Shown here in pieces: positions 43,330-56,000 of a stretch of DNA of 64,000 nt (within the stretch, counting starts at the first letter, position 1; each line of letters starts with the position of its first letter). Below the pieces are notes generated by a model. It had not been told where the DNA came from. It ran no database searches and was given only the letters and a program-made list of their open reading frames with translations. The position numbers were made by a program, and so were the translations under genes. Source of the stretch: Trichostrongylus colubriformis (Eukaryota > Nematoda > Chromadorea > Rhabditida > Trichostrongylidae); contig OZ022260.1 in assembly GCA_963978905.1 (NCBI GenBank), positions 40,298,259-40,362,258 on the forward strand. Reading direction: 5' to 3'.

Positions 43330-46057
43330 TACATGGATGAGTTGTGAGCCATACGTTGGGAAAAACTTAGAAGAATCGTCCACAAAAATTTCGCGATTCT
43401 AATCCCTGTTGAAGCTACTATACTATTCGTTGTATAGGAATTTTTGGCCGGTTTTTGCAATTCAAACTTCGGGAGATCATATCTCGGCCTACACTACATC
43501 TTTTCCCACCAAATAAGCATCATTCGATTCGCTACACTCTTGGCAACATCACGCATACCTGAATATCCCAATGCGAAGGTCATTTCCGAATCACCATTCC
43601 TTCTAAACACAATGCTACTGAAGGAGCTATCCAGATGTTTGGGAAAGTAGGGCTTAACTAGCGCTAGATTTGATGAATATGATGTACAAAGGGCTTCAGT
43701 CTGCAACTGCTTCAGTTGCTGGAAGACAATTTGTGAAAATTGCGCTCGCGCATGGCTACCCCGAGGAATCGCGCGGCACCCATTTTTGAGTTTCTTTGAA
43801 TTAAAGCTACTTGAGGTTGTCAATCACATTTGCGGTATGAACGCTCATCGCCTTCTGCCGTTTTGGTTAAAGCGATTTGATCAATTGAAAATTCGAGCAA
43901 CTCGTTCTCATTTCTGCGCTTCTGAAACCAAGGACAAAGTGTTCAGTCCAATGTTTCAACCCTCCCCCTGCAGCACTCACATTTGTGGTCACCTTCGCTG
44001 GGACTCAGCTAAACAAGAACTCGTGAATCGATCTAAAAAGTGCCATTTTGCATTATTTTAAATTGCCCCGATAATTCGAGAGCCTTGTCGCATGCCGAGG
44101 AAAGCATATATTTAGAAAAAGCAACTTATTGTCTACTTAATGAGCGCAATATGTAAGTTGGTTGATGACGCGCTTTCATATTTGAATCCATCTTGTGAAT
44201 GCGCAAAACCGTTCAGAACCTTCCGCACAACCTAATACAATATTGGAAAACTGGAAAAAGAGTAGCTTGATTGAATCTCCGCCGAGCAACATCTAAACAG
44301 CCGTCGGTGACCACATCGCAATCCGAATTTTCGTATCCAATCTTGGTCAGCTTTCAACTCTGCGTCTCTAACGGCGTGGCTGTCGTCTCTTTGCTCCTCA
44401 GCTCTCTAGCATCCAAACCCACTTGGACGTTCCACCCCGTCGACCGTCACTTTGAGGAGCTCTACTATCTCATTTGGATACTCATACTTTCGCGTACGAC
44501 TCTTAGTTAGTTAGCACATATAGCATAGATACTTCGATAACAAAGGAACTTGAAATTCCGTGGACGATTCCTTTGAAGATATTCCGCACATATCCCGTTC
44601 GCTCCATACCACGCTTTCGTTTGTGTTTATACTCATCAAATCTGGCAATTCCGAGCGCACATCCATCTGTTTCTTTACAATGATACAACAGAATATTTTT
44701 GTAGCTCACGCTGTTACATACATTCATCTAATTTTTTTGCCATTAGTTCGGTCCAGTCAACTCTGTTTGTTCAATGTTACAAATTGCTTGCCGGAAAAGA
44801 AGCACGAACAAGATTACACAACAAGAACAAGCTTTCCACGGCAATTACCTGAACAACGAATATGTTTATATGAGGGCATTTCAAGTATCTAGTCCGCACA
44901 CCTTTTTGCTTGAACTTAAAAGAGTTGAGGCGATGAACTTGCGGAAGTACTTTGTCTTACCACCATCAACCCTACCACCATGCCCATCAATGACGATTGA
45001 ACAATCGTTGGGCGGACCCGCCCACAAGTCCCAGCGCGCCCACCGCTTTGAAGAACGGAATCATTACCTACCTCGCTTGAAAATCCCGCTTTAGACCATT
45101 AATTGAAACTCCTTATCAGATAGCAAATGGGCTGTGTAGAGCTGTAAAAACCTTCAGATCTCAACGAGCTTTACCATGCTTTGTAGCTAGGATAACATAT
45201 ATTTTACCCTAAAAATTCGAATTTTAAAGGATCCTCCGAGCTAGGACCCACCCACTGAAAGTTTACAAAAATCGCAATTAATACAACTTTTCTAGAAAAA
45301 AGGTTGTATTGGCGGTATAGGCTGTAGAAAGGACGCAACCAATATAAGACAGACAGAAAATTTGTTTTCACTATTCATTCGACAATAATCGCAAAAAACT
45401 TTGTACAACATATAATAAATCTGTGAAATAGTAATGATACACCTGCGATCGAGCCAACTGTGAGAGACTTATTGAGAGAAACAACATAGAGCAACTCACA
45501 CACACATACACCACAATTTAGTACAGTAAGCTATGAGAAAGAGCACACCTGCGGTGATGCTACATCTGAGATCAAATCGATAAATATGTAATAACTTCCA
45601 CACACGAGGTTCTTGTGGGAAAGAAGGAAGCTGCTTACTCTATATAATTCATTATAGATTACTTATTCAGCTCAAACTAAAACAATTCGGGAATAAAACG
45701 GACGGTGGGAATGGAGAGACGGGAACGGGAACGAAAATACGAGGGACGTACACCGGTGTCGAAGGAAGGAATCGCGGCGACGAGAGTCGCGTGCGGGAAT
45801 CGCTGCGGCGGCGGCGATTCACCGTCCGCGAACACACGTAAGCCAAGTGAAACATCACAATACACGTATCACGTACGTCAAACGACGACGACTGGCACCA
45901 TTGCAACATGCGACATGACGCGACAATTCGCACGACGAATATAGATCGCATAGCAGTACTTTTCGCTTTGGAAGCTACAAACTAACGGCGAGAAAGCGAA
46001 TTGTCGCGTCGAATGTCCACGTTAGATAGTAACCAACTGGAAAGCCTAAAATTACGA
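43330..46057. other. Stretch downstream of the semaphorin gene, no gene supported
   Basis: A diverged half of a family D foldback ends at about 44577 (CCGTGGACGATTCCTTTGAAG). GGGCGGACCCGCCC at about 45012 is a short palindrome. Open frames in this stretch have no splice partners or recognisable families. The semaphorin 3' untranslated region must begin here on the minus strand, but no clear AATAAA was found near the stop. Confidence 0.35.
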
Positions 46058-47017
46058 CTACAAATAGACTTTTTTCACTTTGTAGTCACGCGGCAGCGTG
46101 TTCTGATTGATGGACGTCATGATCGCATTTTTATCCCTCGACGGAGTGTTTATACCGGAACCATGCTGACTCATAGTCATCGCCGGTGGCATCGTTAGCA
46201 CGAGAGATGAGGCGTCTACGCTCTGGAATTTTTGACATAATTGAAAAGTCACATGTGAAATTATTTTGAAATGACTTCCACAGATTTTCTCGCTCGCACA
46301 TGAACAGCCTTTTTCCTATCTCAAGTAATCGGTGGTGGATAGCACTTGTCCTTTTTCGCGCGCGATTAATAATCGCCCACTGTCGCGCGATCAATAACAG
46401 CTCATTGTCGCATGAGCAATATTCGCTCACTGACGCTCAATCGGTAATCTCTCGCGTACTTCCACTGGACACTCAACTCGCGCGCTATCTAGTTCACTGT
46501 CTAGTTCACAATTCGATACAGCTCTCATGAGGCCCACTTCACGAAATCAGTGATTAACTGACCGACTTGGGAAGCGAACCCAATCATGATGTGACTTGAA
46601 CCCACATTACTCTACTTATCGGAACACTCGTCTTACACCCCATCGTTCGTGACACGAGCACTACAGGCACTTCAAGAGGAAAGTGATTGCCGAGTCGCGA
46701 ACAGCACTAAGGAAGAGAAGAGAGGACGGATTTAATAATATTCAGTTTACTCTTGAGCTTTGCTCGCACACCAATTGTGGCACAACGACACCAATTGTCT
46801 TCAACCACAAAAGTTGAGCCCAAAAAGAAGAAACAGCTGTTAAACCGACCGCTTTTGGTGGCGCTCCATAAACATGATCAATCTTTGCCGCTGTCGTCAA
46901 AGAATCATGCCGTGTTAGTCGAGCTCTACCGAAGCTATCATAATCCGATCCACTTGTTGAACTGGCTGAATGGTGAGCTTCGGCCAACACACGAGCTCTG
47001 GTGACTCGATACGTAAC
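46058..47017 (-). CDS. Semaphorin cytoplasmic tail exons
   Basis: Exon 47017-46850 follows GGTTTCAG and contains [20 protein letters not shown] and [11 protein letters not shown], ending at a GTCGGT donor. The last exon, 46222-46058, follows ATTCCAG and contains [20 protein letters not shown] and the terminal [12 protein letters not shown] before TAG. These blocks resemble conserved tail motifs of invertebrate class-1 semaphorins (from memory of the family), where the tail is thought to support reverse signalling. The open frame past the 46850 donor is intron. Confidence 0.9.
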
Positions 47018-50000
47018 CTGAAACCGTTCCATCTAGTACGAAGTAATCATAATCCCCGTAGACTATCACAATTGGGAAAACTCATCAAGGATCCAGTTTC
47101 TTACTGTAAACTGCTCATTTAGCAGAGTTCCTCGACAACTCAAGCTTTCCGAAGATCTATCAGTTCGCTGACAGATTACGGTAATTTAAGATGTAAAACT
47201 CACAAATGATCCTATCACCAGTGCTATAAGCGCTGACAGACCACAGGCAAGGAATAGACTTTCTGGCGAATGCATCCCTCTACGGCTTTCCACAACTCGT
47301 TCAGAATTCGGTTCTGAAAAAGAAAATTTCAGCTGGAATGCCGAGGCACTTGATCTGTGGGAGTGGATAGAGCTTAGTGGCTGAATGAGCGGTAAATGCT
47401 TGGCCTACATGTTTCGTATATCATGCCAAGGCCCAAAGTCAAGCATTGTTGAAATTTTTTCGAAAAATACGACCCCCTTCCTTTCATTCCACCTTTTCTT
47501 CGAGAGCATCATGGTCCAAAAATCAACTGTAGATCGTTTAGAATTTCAGGGCATTTTCACCTCAAATGCTACCCACCTCCCCTCTCCATTTCCAACCCAT
47601 ACACGACCCCTATGAGGACTTCCCAGTCTTGCTTGATTCTACGTGTGCCTATAAAGCATTTCATACTTTACTAACAATCCTTTGTGAGAAAAGTTCTCTC
47701 ATGAGACGAAATAATTTGAAATATTGATAAGAGCCTTTTCAGAGGCCTTGCAACTATTACAATGCCCTTCGATTTGAAGGCTGATGGGATATATATTCAC
47801 AGGAAGCACCATCAAAAGATTTGCGCAGCAGCCACGAGGCTCCTCCAGTTCCACGCACTGTTCTTGGTTCCTGCGCGCCATTGTGCAAGCTTGATATGAG
47901 AACGTTATTCTCTGAGATCAGTTACCTATCTGTTCCTCTTCCCTCCCATGGAATTTATTCAATACTTCACCTTTATCTGATTTGTATTATCGTATTCCTC
48001 AGTTTCCTTCCAGCCCTCCGGGCTCGGTGAATTTGTACCAGACTCAATATAAACATTAACTTATACATCGGCTGGTCCCCGCAAATCATTGTATGTGTGG
48101 ACCAGATCGCATTCACCTGCCTCACGGTTCTGAATGGGACTAGAATGCACGGCGTATCCCACGGAAAGGATTGATCGACGCCACTTTATCTTTACTCATT
48201 ATCTTTTGATTATCGTTGTTACTCTAATCGAGCAGTAACATGACCTCCTGATAGACTCCACTAAGGTCGTCGTGAAACTGCGATGGCGCAATCTGGACGG
48301 AAGTCACGCGTAATCACCACCGTGACGGTAGGTCTTGCCATGAAATGACTGACATACCTGTCATTGTATGCAGCACATGTGCCGATAATTACCCGCACAG
48401 AGCAACACATCCTTTCGATAAATTTACGGACCCCCCTCTTTGGTGACATTGAAAATAAGTGGTTAACATTCGTCAATTACCAGAACGAGGTCGTGTAGAC
48501 CCATTAGTTACGGGTTACGTAATATGGTGAGGTTGATCAAGTGGTACTCAGTAGTATAGAGGTTAATCGTTGCCAACTACGACCAGACGTACCATAGCAA
48601 TACCGTAATTGGGTCAGGAGTTAATTTAGAGGGCTGTTAAATCCTAAATTTACGACGTTTACCACATCCTCTATAAATCCAAATGGTGCAGCAACGCAAT
48701 TGCGGTAAAAGCCACTTAAGTTCCACTAAAACTCCACTTTCAGGTAGTAATGGGCATTTAATGGACCATATAAGATTTCTAGTGACTGTGTTCATTTGAA
48801 CGTACCATCACTGAGTTCTTCTGAGATCACGATACCTTCAGGGCATTGTTCCGACTGACCGAAAACGATATTCTGTATGAAATGTCCACCACTCCATGAG
48901 TTTCGATTCACACATCTATAAATCAAAATAATTAATAAATACATATTTAATAAATTATATCTATCACTTTCACACCACTGCACAAAGTTAAGGCTTAGAA
49001 ACGCATCGGAAAAACATATGTCAAAGGAGACAGAGGACGGCCCTAACCAAACCTTGTATGTCATGTCGATGCTTGTCCCGATACAGCGGAAACAAACATC
49101 GTCATGACATACAACGGACGGTTAGGGGAACCAAATAAACTTCCAAAACCGGAAAAACCAACCTAGCAATAGTCAAATCCCAAGCACAATGTGGATCCTG
49201 TAGTGCTACACATCGATTACATGAGTCCGGCTCATTACAGTGATGTACATCGATCGTAGCCACCTCATCAGATGACACCACCACTAATTGCCGTGGCGTT
49301 GTCAGCAAATTCACCTTAAAAGAAGGTATTTCGAAATTGATCTGTTTCCAAGGAAAATAACAGTGAACAGCATAAACGTACCACTGGTGCCGTCTTTGAG
49401 AATACGGTAATCGATTCAATCACTGTAGTGTTACCGACAGTTTCAATGAGCTTCAACACTCGACCATCGGAAGTGCCGATATAGATGATATCATAGTGTT
49501 GACCATTAACAGAATCTACCTGAACAGGGCAATCGTTTATCAATAGATTCAATCAGTAACTCGACAATTGAAGGTACGATATATTTATCATTCAAACAGA
49601 TGAGACAAAACGGGTGCATTTTCGAGTTCACAACACAGCATAAAACATTAGCAAAGACATGGGAACCCCAGCCAAGTCATACATGACCCAACCCTCCCCC
49701 CCCCCCTTTCCCCCCTCACACTCCAGAATGAATCTTCTAGCAGCGCCTCACGTTGTTCTCCATGTTAACTCACATGTGGCAGCACGGCAATTTGAGTGAG
49801 ATCAGCCCGTTCGGAGCCTTCGATGAGCATCGGACCATTGATGGACTCGATGGCGCGATGCATCAGTGGCGTCCTGGTGATGAAGGATACCGTTGCTTCC
49901 GGCAGACGAGTGGAATCAGGAACACAAGCTCCTGGACGTGGTCGGGGGATCTCGTTCCGGTTGTACGGTACCCACAAAGAGTTCACCGTTCGCTAAAAAC

Positions 50001-53000
50001 AGAATGTGATAGTATAGCAAGAAAGAGTTGCTTGCTAACGGGGATAACTTAACAACAAAAACTAAAGTTAAATGAAGCTTGGCCATTCGAATGCTCACCT
50101 GCTGCTTGAATGTTCCATAGTCGAACTCCTCCCTGATACGCTTCATCGAGAATGCACACACAGCGCTCATTCGAACATCAGAATCTGGAGTAGAGAGCAC
50201 CGCATAGACACGGTGGTCATTCGCTGATGTCGCTACCGGATCGGAGACCGCATCTTAAGAAGGTACAGGATAAGATTCAAACAGAGCCTCGTTTTGAAAT
50301 GTCTCGAGAAAGCTTCCAGTCATATTTCCGTGACAAACGTTGCCTCTTCAAACTCTCCACTTTCCTCCTTCACAAAATCATTTTTTGTTCAGCGTCAGAC
50401 AATTCCTGAAGGAGTCGCCCAATCGCCGCAGTGCAGGTTCTCCTCGTCCCCATTTATTCATGTTGCATTTGCTTAGTGAAGGCCGCACGCAAAGTTTGTG
50501 GCGAAAAAACAATGATCCGACTGCAATACAGCTCCCCAAAGCAACGTTCGACGGGGCGGGGCGTCCGGGGAGGCAGGGCCGTCAAAGCCCTGGGAAAAAA
50601 AGAGACGACGGTCACGTTGCCAACAAAGCCGTAAGCGAAGAAGATCACCACTGGGCGCGAAAATCCAAACTGCGCTCTACCCACCATCGCTCAAAATGTT
50701 GCCCGGCGGGAATTCAAGCAAGATGCACTACTACAACCTTCTCGATTTTCAAGAGGAGTTAGAATCATGGGATTTCTGTGGACGATTCCTTACATGTGGA
50801 CTGTGCCTCCCTACTCATCCATCTAGTGAGCAACACGCAATAATAGATCTCGGACTATAAACTCACTAAGCTCGTTGAAGTAGAACGGTGTCGCGGACGG
50901 CAACGAGCAGTTCAATCGTGCTTTCACGAACGATGTCCACCGCTCATTAGCTGGTCTCGCACCACCTTTATCATTACGGCATACCCGTGCCACACGCGCG
51001 TAAATCTGAAAGGCAAAGATATGCCGTACTTCACTATTGGCAATGTGCCAAAACGGCTCAGAATCCAACCACGACATACCTGACGCTCTTCATTGTTATC
51101 CATGGCCTCAGCGGCTCGTTCCCGATACCAGTAATAGACATGCTCTTTGTAGACAAACGAACCAACAAAATTCGGAGCTGCAAATGTACCGTATTAACCG
51201 TATTAGTTCCTGAGCTCAAAAACCTAGTTCTAAGAATGAACTCACAATCTAGCACTCTTGCATCATCACGCTGTGTCCTTATACCGTTATCGCGATCATT
51301 TTCGCCGATTCGTTTCCGATATATTAAAGGGTCATTGCCTACAAAATCAGATACGGTTCCCGTGTAGATCTCATTCGTCTCCGGCAAATACACCACGGTT
51401 GAATTATCACGCGGATCATACGGTGATATGCCCTGAAATGGACGCCATTCGAAAGTTTTCAGGATATCCCAAAAGTCATGCATTACATACCATTCCGTCG
51501 AATTGTCGAACATTCTTCAGCGTGCCGTCAGTGCTTGAATACACATATTCTCTGCATTTTGGTGAAAACGCGTGTGTTCCGCAAATCAACGCTTTGCCCG
51601 ACGATTGGCGCGCCAATACTCGGATATAGTTTTGGCAGTCGCTCTAAAAAATCGAGGATATTTATTTACTCATACCTTTGAATTATTCGATTCGAAGGAA
51701 ATTCAAACAGCAGGAATAACGAGGTTCGCACGGATGCAATTTCCATTGAACCAAAAAAATTAGAGAAAATAAGTTTTGACGAATATTATGCAATGTTCAT
51801 TTTTCTCAAGAAATGAGGTGAGAAGAACACGCGATTGTTTGCTGTCCGTGCGCCGCGCTGCAGCTGCACGCTTCATGTGCATCTAATGAGGCCATCTTTG
51901 TGCACAAAAATTGCACCGATGTTCCAATTGATGTGAATTCTTATCAGAAAATCCATGAAAATTTCAGACCGAAACTACTTTAACCACAGAATTTGAAAAA
52001 CGGATGGAAATGAGTGGGCAACTGTAGAATATTTTTTTTTTGCAGTCACAAAGATTTGAATTGGAAATTACCGACCTTCAGTTTGCCCTTCATTAGACAT
52101 TCCTCTATCACATCAGCTGGTGGTTTCCAGTCTATTTTCTGAAACATGAAAATAAGTCAGGAGTATCGTTTCCGGGGTCGCACGATACTTTACAATATTC
52201 CTGAGTTTACAAACCCTGACTACACCCCAATAATAGAAAAATCTACAAAATTACCATATAACACCGTGTTCGTTTTTTTTAAATGCCACATTCCACCTGA
52301 AACATCTTTCCCTTTTGAACTTCCCTCTTCTCACTTACTGATTCTAGTGATGGTGAAAACTGCAGCTACCGTACCCTGTTTTTGAAAGTTTTCTGTTTAC
52401 ATTACTGTATGAATTCGAGAATCATCACGAGTGCATATGTCTGGCAATAATCTGTGTACAGTAGGATTATGGGCGCCCGTTCCACTCAAATACTTCACCA
52501 GACGCCCTCACGTATACAAATATACTCACCCAACGAGTACCATGATATTTCACAGCTAATCACTTACTCACGTAGAAATTCAATAAACGTCAATAACTCA
52601 CATGATGAACACTCAACGTGGTTAATGAGAGGTTGTAGACGGCATTTCTAAAATGTTCAATGCAATAAGTCTCATAAATATCGGCTAAGGTAAAAGCACG
52701 TGTGCAGGATACATATTGATCGACTCCGACAGAACAACTAATTTTCTGGTCGCTGTTGGCCATTTTTAAACAATGATTTATGGCCTATATAATTCGTAAT
52801 TTATTACTACCTTTTACACCAGTAGCCCAGACGAAAAAGTGTGAGGTCATCCCTCACATCAGCGCAGATGAGAAAATATAGGAAAATAAACAAATGAAGG
52901 ATTAGCGAATGATAAGCAGTTCACGCCGAAAAATGCGTTCCCTCGAGAAACAGCATAGGATCAACCATCAAGCCTTCATAAATTCAAAACATCTCATTAT

Positions 53001-56000
53001 GGCCAGCTTCACGACCTTACCACTTTCAGGTACACGGTTTCAACGTAGAGAACTGCATTAAATTTTGACCATATGGGCGGAGTTTCCCGCATCGCTTGCC
53101 TCAAATTTTGACCAGGTGGGCGGAGCGCTCCATTCTGCTAGATTTCGCTTTGTGTCTGCTCCAAGTCACAACAGCCACAAAGGTTAAAGCACAGAAGAAA
53201 TGATTAGAATAGTGGGGGGCAGTACAGGAGGCTGATTATTTCCTGTAATTTCGACGGGTTCTGATACAATGTGATCACCATAGGAGTGCCTGGAGCAATA
53301 GTGTTTCCAAAAATCTGTCTTCTATTTCTAAATTTTAGAAAGTGCCAAATCGTCAACATTCGAAATACTGTTTTGACTGCTTCAACACTGAAGCATAAAA
53401 GGGGAAGACCAATGAATAAGAACCCTTCAGACTCATCCGAGTCATTGATTTTCTAGGGTCCTTGAAAGAGTTGTTCATAAACACCTGAAGGTCTTCCCTT
53501 CACTTTCCTAGTTCCTTATGATTTTCCTGCCTAAATCAACAAGAGGAAATCCCTCTCAGCTAGTATTCGCCTGTTTCAGCACATGCTAGACCCAGATTCC
53601 GTCGGAACGCGCATTTCATGGTTTTTGTTGACCATCGAAGCGAAGGAGCATGCCGAATGTTCAAAACTGATGAAATTCCCGTTGTAATATTACTTTCGCA
53701 TGATATCAGCCGATTTACATGACCCACAACACTGCGTATAGCTCACCACTCCAATAAAACGACAGCAGCAGTTGGTGTTCAAGACGTTTTGCTGCTGACG
53801 AATGAGATGATGCACGCACACATCATATCAACTGGCCAATGCTCGTGAAATAACCTAATCGACTACAAATGTGCCCTTTTACAATAAGAGAAGTGGTCAG
53901 GAGTTCTTCACCCTGCTATCATTCCCTTCCGAAAACAGCACAGGAGGTATCCAGCCAACCTTTCGACCAAAAATGACTATAAACATCTCGCTTACCGGTC
54001 CTCCTTGTAAACCCACAATCCACCCCCTTCCCATTCTCTACACTTCTAGCCCTTTGCTGACCCGGTCACTTTCCGTTTACCTCCCAAAGAAACGAGGTCC
54101 AAGGCCTAATAAACCAATGACGCGTGCCGGCTGACCAGACTTAAACGCGCAATTTCGAGATGATCCTCGTAGAACTGTCCCCATACAGCAGAACATTGAT
54201 TTTTTTACACTCTACAATCCTTAATAGCGGATCGCACTAGTGCAACAGGATGCCTTGGCGCTGACGCTAGTGCGACTGTATTAAAAAACGAAAATTTCCA
54301 ACCAATTTCCAATTTAGAGGGAAAGGAATGAATTGGAAATGACATGGAAAACACAAGAAAGTCTCATAACTCGGGTTTTTCTCTTGTATCTCTGCAATCA
54401 GTAACTATCAACTATACGGCAGATCTTTGATTACTATTTATTTCACCAGGACTGACTTTTTTTAGCTTAGTCATTACTTGAACACCGTTATAGTTCTGCC
54501 AGCCAAGCTCGAACTGTAAGAGAACTATCGACTAGTGGCTTAACGCCATTGACCTGGGTTCCTTCCACAGAAACTTTTGAATTGCTCGTCTCATCGCCTT
54601 ATTCAGTCACAAAAGCGTAATCTGTAATCGAAACGACATCTGTCTTACGTAACCTTCCGGTCTCGCCAGGGGGTCCGTCCGGGATCTTTGAGACCGCTCG
54701 GGTAGCTCCATTGTGGCCTCCACCCGGGCATCAACTCCCGTCACTCACATTGTAATTATCCAACAACCGCTCTTTCTAACCTTGCGCGCCATAGCACCAA
54801 ACTCGATTATCGACAGCATAATGCCATTGATGGATCTGACAGTGGTGTGCGGCGGGTTTCAACGAGGACAAACCTTTCGAATGGAAACGGACAAATTTAT
54901 GTGTATTTTAGCAATAACTGGCTTCATGTGACCCACAGCTGTGAGCAACCATTGAGCTCTAACATAGTTTTGCGTAATAAACAATGCAACCACCCCAGTA
55001 AACATTACCAGATTCGCCCATCATCCTCTAACAGCATAGACGGCATGTCGGTATATTAAGACCACTTGAAGCGGGAAATTTTTAAATAGCTGAAGAAGTC
55101 CTCCCCCACCAGTGTTCAAAGAAGACTGTATTTAGATCAAACCAAAAACTTTGTTTTGGTTTGATCCTGAATGAAGTGTTATCTAGATTCACAAATGTTA
55201 CATATTCATATGCCAGGTTTCTCAGTCAAAACACTTCAGACTTACATTACCAGTAACACGGGATCAATTTTCAAACCCTTGAACCCTCACGTTTTATTTT
55301 GCTTCCCGTGCCGATAGGCTACAGAGCCTCAAAACTCAAGCAAATTATTAGCCTGTCCATCATATCAATTCTTCGCCCTCCTAGACCCTAAATCATGGCG
55401 GCTTCTCCCTTTTAGGGCCATCGGACCCGAACAATACTGACCTGCCTCCCGCGGCGGCGGCCGGTCTGCTATGGACAATACGCTGACTTTATGCTAATCA
55501 CACTGCATGACTGATTACTAACGAAGGTACCACTGTACGCTCTCGAGATAGACCTTCCCACAGTTCTCCTACGAATTCCCCCTTGAATACGAGAAGGTTC
55601 GTTATCATAACTGTCGTCAAGGCAGGAACGCTTGCGAAAGGCGAATTCATAGACCATCTCAATGGAACTCAAAGCAGAATTCCCAGATGAGCCGTAGTTC
55701 AGCACCTGCCTTATGGCATCAAGTCCCTTGAGTCGTAGGCGACCATAAATGGATGCACATTCTCTTCCCTATAAGAAGCTTACGGACTGACGTCTCGTTT
55801 ACATAATGAGTCCCGAGCAGATGCCGTCTGACACCCGCTGCGCAGCGTCGTTGTTACTGTATAAACAGCTACCGAGCAGCTATAAATTACACATTGTCCA
55901 CGCCGACATCACATTAGCATACCATAATTACACTAAACATCACCAAAATTACGCACGCACTAAAAAATGACCGCATGCGTAATGTTTGACTACTCGCTAT

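Noticed and set aside
45667..45951. Open frames on both strands in a GC-rich patch
   Set aside because: They are GC-driven. The patch lies just downstream of the semaphorin stop and is more likely untranslated region or intergenic.
46742..46849. Continuation of the semaphorin tail frame to a stop at about 46740
   Set aside because: Splicing at GTCGGT to the exon at 46222 restores the conserved tail and terminal motif in phase. The extension is intronic.
50823..51513. Long minus-strand frames extending past the semaphorin exon ends
   Set aside because: The extensions cross good donor and acceptor sites. The protein family fits only the spliced parts.
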